A DNA stretch of 11,616 bases, from NCBI RefSeq assembly GCF_945952095.1, contig NZ_CAMFHL010000234.1, positions 1 to 11,616 of the forward strand. The letters run 5' to 3'. The DNA is from an uncultured Arsenicibacter sp. (lineage in GTDB: Bacteria > Bacteroidota > Bacteroidia > Cytophagales > Spirosomataceae). This document shows, in pieces, positions 8,154 to 11,616 of this stretch; the first letter of the stretch is position 1, and each line of letters begins with the position of its first letter. The position numbers and the translations under genes were made by a program. The notes below the pieces were generated by a model. It saw only the letters and a program-made list of their open reading frames with translations. It ran no database searches and was not told where the DNA came from.

Positions 8154-8161
8154 CAAAGGTA
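8154..8161 (-). promoter_or_regulatory. -7 promoter box of tatD-deoC, probably leaderless
   Basis: On the minus strand, TACCTTTG matches TAnnTTTG exactly and is followed by only CGGC before the ATG at 8149. Transcription from it would start at or within a base or two of the start codon. No good TTTG lies at the usual 19-21 base spacing upstream; the nearest TTG is 24 bases away, so the -33 part is weak. Confidence 0.55.
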
Positions 8162-8182
8162 CGGAATTACGGGGGAAGCTGT

Positions 8183-9241
8183 CTACAACTTAATCCGGTA
8201 CAGCCAGTATGGGTACACCACCCGGTCGGTGCCGTCGTGGTAGCGGGGCGCGCGGTCGAGCTGTGCCATCGTGACATACAGGTAGCCGTCGGGCCCGATG
8301 GCGTAGGAGTCGGGCCAGTGAATGCGTTTGTCCTGCACGAGCGTTTCCAGCTTGCCCGCCGGTGTGCGCCGGCGAATGACCTGCTCCTGTGAATCGCCCA
8401 TGTAGACGTTTCCGGCGGCATCGGCAATCATGCCGTGGCTGAAACCGGCTTCTCCGAGGTCTTCAACGGCCGCCGATACCTGCGCTGCGGTATAAGCCGG
8501 ATCATACAGGAATTTGGTCTGAATGCGGTACAGACGCTTTTTGGTAATGGGCCTGAAGTAAAAATACTGCCCGTCGTGGGTCAGGGCAATGCCGTTTACG
8601 TTGCTTGAGAACGGCCGGCCAGCCTGATCCCGCACGTCTTTCCCATCGATGCTCAGGACCGTATTCGGGTCGGCTTTGGTGGAAACGTCGCCTTGCAGCA
8701 AAGTACGGCTTTTGCCCGTTTTCAGGTCAAGCACCACCACTGCCGACCGGCCGGGATCCGACAGGTACGCCACCTGACGGCCGGCATCGACCTGTACATC
8801 GTTCAAACCGGCACCCGGCAAGTCGTCGAACCGATAGACACGCTCAACCGTACCGTCCAGTGTTAGTTTTACCAGCTTGATGCCTGCCCGAATCGGTTTC
8901 ATGCCGGTCGGGTTTGCCAGATCAAGCGCCCATATGGCATCACTCCGGTCGATAAACAAGGCCTGCACGCTCAGGAAATGGTCCTGCGGCCGTGCCGTGT
9001 CCCATCTGTTCCATTCCGGATTCGGAAACGGTATCAGCTTACCGTTGGGCAATACTTCAACGACAGCATGCGCATAGTTGTCCGTCCATTTCGGGAAACT
9101 GACGAACAACCGGCCTTTTTTTGACATCGCTACCCCCACGGGCTGTAGCTTTCCGAATGATCGCACTTCCTCCAGTCCCTGCGCCTTTACCGGCAACAGG
9201 GCAATGAGTGTGCAGAGCAGGAGCAAACTATAGTTTTTCAT
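8183..9241 (-). CDS. Exported major royal jelly/yellow-family beta-propeller protein
   Basis: This is a 352-residue protein with a signal peptide (MKNYSLLLLCTLIALLPVKA, probable cleavage after A20). The mature part is a single propeller related to insect yellow and major royal jelly proteins, which bacterial annotation often labels L-dopachrome tautomerase-related. Family-like segments are GRLFVSFP (43-50), LNDVQVD (146-152), YLSDPG (159-164), NGIAL (216-220), FSHGMIAD (267-274) and HWPDS (308-312). The start at 9241 was chosen over an in-frame ATG at 9334 because it puts the signal peptide at the N-terminus, follows an A-rich stretch, and the extra 31 codons would run through the hairpin cluster. 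Enzymatic function is not established for bacterial members. It lies 33 bp upstream of tatD on the same strand, but tatD has its own -7 box. Confidence 0.85.
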   Translation of the reverse strand: MKNYSLLLLCTLIALLPVKAQGLEEVRSFGKLQPVGVAMSKKGRLFVSFPKWTDNYAHAVVEVLPNGKLIPFPNPEWNRWDTARPQDHFLSVQALFIDRSDAIWALDLANPTGMKPIRAGIKLVKLTLDGTVERVYRFDDLPGAGLNDVQVDAGRQVAYLSDPGRSAVVVLDLKTGKSRTLLQGDVSTKADPNTVLSIDGKDVRDQAGRPFSSNVNGIALTHDGQYFYFRPITKKRLYRIQTKFLYDPAYTAAQVSAAVEDLGEAGFSHGMIADAAGNVYMGDSQEQVIRRRTPAGKLETLVQDKRIHWPDSYAIGPDGYLYVTMAQLDRAPRYHDGTDRVVYPYWLYRIKL

Positions 9242-9259
9242 ACGTTTTTTAGAATCGCT

Positions 9260-9283
9260 GTACGGGATGTATACATCCCGTAC
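9260..9283. repeat. Hairpin 1: perfect 24-bp palindrome
   Basis: The arm GTACGGGATGTA (9260-9271) is followed directly by its exact reverse complement (9272-9283). It ends 18 bases from the start codon of the royal-jelly-family gene, close enough to affect its mRNA leader or serve as an operator. Confidence 0.85.
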
Positions 9284-9320
9284 AACATAACAGCGGATTT
9301 GTAATCCGCTGTTATGTTGT
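9282..9320. repeat. Hairpin 2: perfect 18-bp stem, 3-base loop
   Basis: ACAACATAACAGCGGATT (9282-9299) pairs with its exact reverse complement at 9303-9320 across the loop TGT. It shares two bases with hairpin 1, so both cannot form fully at once. It is the longest stem in the cluster. Confidence 0.85.
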
Positions 9321-9330
9321 GTTTTATATT

Positions 9331-9361
9331 CCATACACGGATTGCAAATCCGTGGTTATGG
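9331..9361. repeat. Hairpin 3: 8-bp core plus 5-bp outer stem with a bulge
   Basis: CACGGATT (9336-9343) pairs with AATCCGTG (9347-9354) across a GCA loop. The outer CCATA (9331-9335) pairs with TATGG (9357-9361), with a two-base bulge at 9355-9356. Confidence 0.75.
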
Positions 9362-9363
9362 CG

Positions 9364-9385
9364 TTCAGGATTCAGAAATCCTGAA
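9364..9385. repeat. Hairpin 4: perfect 9-bp stem
   Basis: TTCAGGATT (9364-9372) pairs with AATCCTGAA (9377-9385) across the loop CAGA. It lies 11 bases after the Uma2 stop codon and could slow or end transcription there, though no T-run follows. Confidence 0.75.
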
Positions 9386-9396
9386 TAGCAAAATCA

Positions 9397-9984
9397 TCAG
9401 GCCAAAACAATGCCTTCTGTTTCCCGATAGGCATCGCGCATGGTAAGTGTCAGACCAATGCTTTCCAGAACGATGTCAGCGTCAATGTCAGCCGCTTCGG
9501 AGGCAATGTACCAGAAGCCATAGTCATTTTTGCGAAATACCTCAGCGCGGACACGGGTCGAATCAATAAGCAAATATTCCTGAAAGCCCGGGATACCCCT
9601 GTATAAACGAAACTTTTCACCCCGATCATAGGCTGCTGTACCAGGCGACAATATCTCACCGAGCAGGCAAGGATTCGTTAATGTGTCCCGGTTCATATCA
9701 CTATATTGATTCGGACCACAAATAACAACCAGATCAGGGTATGTGTATAACCCATTGGCTTCAACCAGAATCCGCTGATCACTGGAATAATTACGACAAC
9801 CTGTGCTCCGTCTGAGATGGCTACCGATAGCAAAGGAAACATTTTCCTTAATTGCATTATGATTCGTTGATGCACCGGCCATTGCGAATACTTCTCCCTG
9901 AAAATATTCGCTTTTATAGGCGGCGTTGCGCTCCCGTTCCAGATAGTCTTCGGGGGCTATAAACGACTGGTTCAGAGCAGACAT
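9397..9984 (-). CDS. Uma2-family (DUF820) putative endonuclease
   Basis: This 195-residue protein has the Uma2 layout: SEYFQGEVFAMAGAS (26-40), TYPDLVV (81-87), the ILSPGTAAYDRGEKFRLYR segment (111-129) and EYLLID (136-141). The putative PD-(D/E)xK nuclease residues are D84, E110 and K124. The family is greatly expanded in cyanobacteria and Cytophagales and its biological role is unknown. The usual VEVLSPST motif reads GEILSPGT here; the glutamate is kept. Three 60-base lines counted by hand inside the gene are 42-47% GC, against about 63% in lines from each neighbouring gene, hinting at separate acquisition. It begins 25 bases after the M1 peptidase stop on the same strand, so it may be read through from that gene; no promoter was recognised. 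Confidence 0.88.
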   Translation of the reverse strand: MSALNQSFIAPEDYLERERNAAYKSEYFQGEVFAMAGASTNHNAIKENVSFAIGSHLRRSTGCRNYSSDQRILVEANGLYTYPDLVVICGPNQYSDMNRDTLTNPCLLGEILSPGTAAYDRGEKFRLYRGIPGFQEYLLIDSTRVRAEVFRKNDYGFWYIASEAADIDADIVLESIGLTLTMRDAYRETEGIVLA

Positions 9985-10009
9985 ATACGAGTAGGTTATC
10001 TCCGTAAAT

Positions 10010-11616
10010 TTAAAACTTTTCGTACAACGATTTTAACTGCGGGTCTTCTTCTTTGTTGCGGATATCCTGCCGCAGGCCCTCCACACCATCGACATCCAGC
10101 AGCAGACCGAGCGCCTGATAGGCCCCGAACCGGACAAACCACGGCTTTTCAAAACGGGCTACATTTTCCAGCAGCGGCAGGGCTTTCCGTTGCAGATCAA
10201 TGGATGAACGGAGCAGGTATTTGCCGAACACCTGGATAAAATTGTACGCCTCCTGTGGTTTCAGCTGCTTCAGATTCGTCACAAACCAATCGTAACGGGC
10301 CGGATCAGCTTTGGTCGCGTAATACTCCGCGACCGCCGTCAGAATATCTCCGTTGGCGGACTGCTCAAAGCGAGCGGCCACTTTCGCGGCATCGGCCGGT
10401 TGTTGTTCCAGGTAATTTTCGAGCGCTACCGAGGCCACCAGATACGAACTGTCGGCTAAGGCAGCCTTCAGCAGCGGCAGGTTGGCTTTGCCGTCGATGG
10501 AATTGAGCGTCAGCAACGCTTCGGCCCGGACAGCCGGCTTTTTGTCGTGTTGTGCTTTGTCGCGCAGCAGCCGGACAACCTCCTCCCGCAGCGGCCCTTT
10601 ATAGTCGGCAAACTGGTTAATGGCCGATTGCCGGACCCGCCAGAAAGGATCGTTCAGGGCTTCGACCAGCTTGCGCTGGGCCGCTATGTCGCCGAAGAAC
10701 CCTTTGTCCTTATCCCCCAGCCGGAGTACCGCGTCCTGGCGTTCCTGATAGGCCAGCCGCCGGTCATACTGAAACAGCGTCATGCGCAGGTCCCGCTCCT
10801 GCTCTATCGTCCCGACCATGCGGTGATCGGCGTCAAATACCACCAGATCAGGCTCCTGTTCGGCCGGAAACGTAAACGACTGCCGCGCCTGCGTCATCAC
10901 AATGTCGTGCGTGGTCAGCTTGCCTTTTACCCAGACATCGACTTTCAGCGGTAACCGGTAGACCGGTGTGTACGGCCCGCTCGCCTGCTGACTGGCCACC
11001 AGCGTTACGTAGCCGGGCACGTAGCTTTGTTCTACCTTGATCGTCGCGTGTCCCGGCGCCAGAAACCACTGATTGAAAAACCAGTTCAGGTCCTGACCGG
11101 TCACCTCTTCAAACATTTCACGCAGATCGGCCAGCTCGGCCGTTTTATACTGATAGCGGGTCAGGTATTGCTTCAGCGCGGTAAAAAAGGCCTCATCCCC
11201 TACCATCCGGCGCAGGTAATGGAGCACACGGCCGCCTTTCTGGTATGAGTGACTGTCGAACATATCCTCCCGGTCGGCGTACCCGTACCGGATCAGGGGT
11301 TCCTGTTTCTGCTCGGCTTCGTTGAGGTATTGATTCAGGTCGGCCAGCAGGTGTAGCTCGGCTTCGTCGTGGCCACGGGCGTTTTCGTACCACAAATACT
11401 CGGCATAGGTTGCAAACGCCTCATTCAGCGGCAGGTTGGCCCACGACTCGCAGGTAACGAGATCGCCGAACCAGTGGTGGGCCAGTTCGTGGGCAATCAC
11501 GTCGTCCGAATCACCGTCCAGCAACTGACGCCGGTCCATGTGTACGCCTTCCTGATGCACGGTGGCCGTTGTATTTTCCATGGCCCCGCTCACAAAATCC
11601 CGCACCACAATCTGGC
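10010..11616 (-). CDS. M1-family zinc aminopeptidase (partial, N-terminus off the right edge)
   Basis: The reading frame is open to the window edge, giving 534 visible residues; the GTG at 11608 is an internal codon and not the real start. All M1 catalytic motifs are present: GAMEN substrate loop (about 11573-11587), HELAH zinc site (11477-11491) with the third zinc ligand glutamate 18 residues later in LNEAFATYAEY (codon 11420-11422), and the catalytic tyrosine in SYQKGG (codon 11243-11245). A beta-sandwich follows the catalytic domain, and the last 250 or so residues are HEAT-like helical repeats ending at KSLYEKF. The enzyme removes N-terminal amino acids from peptides; in Bacteroidota such proteins are commonly exported, but the signal region is not visible. 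The stop is at 10010. Confidence 0.94.
   Translation of the reverse strand, partial: QIVVRDFVSGAMENTTATVHQEGVHMDRRQLLDGDSDDVIAHELAHHWFGDLVTCESWANLPLNEAFATYAEYLWYENARGHDEAELHLLADLNQYLNEAEQKQEPLIRYGYADREDMFDSHSYQKGGRVLHYLRRMVGDEAFFTALKQYLTRYQYKTAELADLREMFEEVTGQDLNWFFNQWFLAPGHATIKVEQSYVPGYVTLVASQQASGPYTPVYRLPLKVDVWVKGKLTTHDIVMTQARQSFTFPAEQEPDLVVFDADHRMVGTIEQERDLRMTLFQYDRRLAYQERQDAVLRLGDKDKGFFGDIAAQRKLVEALNDPFWRVRQSAINQFADYKGPLREEVVRLLRDKAQHDKKPAVRAEALLTLNSIDGKANLPLLKAALADSSYLVASVALENYLEQQPADAAKVAARFEQSANGDILTAVAEYYATKADPARYDWFVTNLKQLKPQEAYNFIQVFGKYLLRSSIDLQRKALPLLENVARFEKPWFVRFGAYQALGLLLDVDGVEGLRQDIRNKEEDPQLKSLYEKF

Larger units (their letters stand above)
9260..9385. repeat. Cluster of four hairpins with a shared GGAT...ATCC core
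   Basis: Four adjacent inverted repeats fill nearly all the space between the Uma2 gene and the royal-jelly-family gene. Each has GGAT on one side and ATCC on the other, separated by 5-6 bases, but the outer arms differ between hairpins while still pairing. That pattern suggests selection for structure or a palindromic-repeat family similar in style to REP elements. Neither adjacent gene is a transposase. Confidence 0.8.

Noticed and set aside
9242..9334. 31-codon upstream extension of the royal-jelly-family gene
   Set aside because: It would be translated through perfect hairpins and would bury the signal peptide internally; the ATG at 9241 gives a standard exported protein.
11420..11422. 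NEAFA in place of the more familiar NEGFA in the M1 zinc site
   Set aside because: The zinc-binding glutamate and its 18-residue spacing are intact, and the glycine position varies in Bacteroidota M1 peptidases, so this is not a defect.
11606..11608. GTG as the start of the M1 peptidase
   Set aside because: The frame remains open to the window edge and the GAMEN motif lies only seven residues downstream, so a large N-terminal domain must be missing beyond the window.

Overview
The window looks like a chromosomal piece of a moderately GC-rich Bacteroidota, most likely of the order Cytophagales (Spirosoma/Larkinella-like). This assignment is inferred from three things. A SusC/FecA-type receptor carries an N-terminal carboxypeptidase-regulatory-like domain. 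Two promoters have the Bacteroidota TAnnTTTG -7 box. The protein set (PVC-type heme lipoprotein, royal-jelly-family propeller, Uma2 nuclease, HEAT-extended M1 peptidase) is typical of that order. No mobile element, CRISPR array or RNA gene was found, and most of the window is ordinary metabolic and envelope coding sequence.

Layout, left to right. Positions 1-2809 (minus strand) hold an iron-uptake pair: a TonB-dependent siderophore receptor followed, with a one-base TAATG overlap, by a PepSY-TM membrane protein that runs off the left edge. The 283-bp divergent intergenic region (2810-3092) contains a near-consensus Bacteroidota promoter for the receptor, a perfect 12-bp palindrome inside its spacer, and a second operator-like inverted repeat just upstream. 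Positions 3093-6518 (plus strand) encode one large lipoprotein: beta-propeller dehydrogenase-like domain, HEAT repeats and a C-terminal cytochrome c with a CVRCH heme site. A purine-rich stretch with a 10-bp hairpin (6525-6594) separates it from the convergent minus-strand genes.

Positions 6597-8149 (minus) are a two-gene unit, TatD-family metal hydrolase then deoxyribose-phosphate aldolase (deoC), joined by a 4-base ATGA overlap. A -7 box lies only four bases before the TatD start, suggesting a leaderless mRNA. The pair makes sense as DNA-breakdown and deoxyribose salvage. Positions 8183-9241 (minus) encode an exported major royal jelly/yellow-family propeller. Its upstream region (9260-9385) is a dense run of four different hairpins that share a GGAT...ATCC core, the most unusual structure in the window. 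Next come a lower-GC Uma2-family nuclease (9397-9984) and the C-terminal part of an M1 aminopeptidase (10010 to the right edge).

There is no clear evidence for a wholly new multi-gene system. The points most worth following are the hairpin cluster, the promoter/operator architecture of the receptor, the apparently leaderless tatD-deoC unit and the unknown substrate of the heme lipoprotein.
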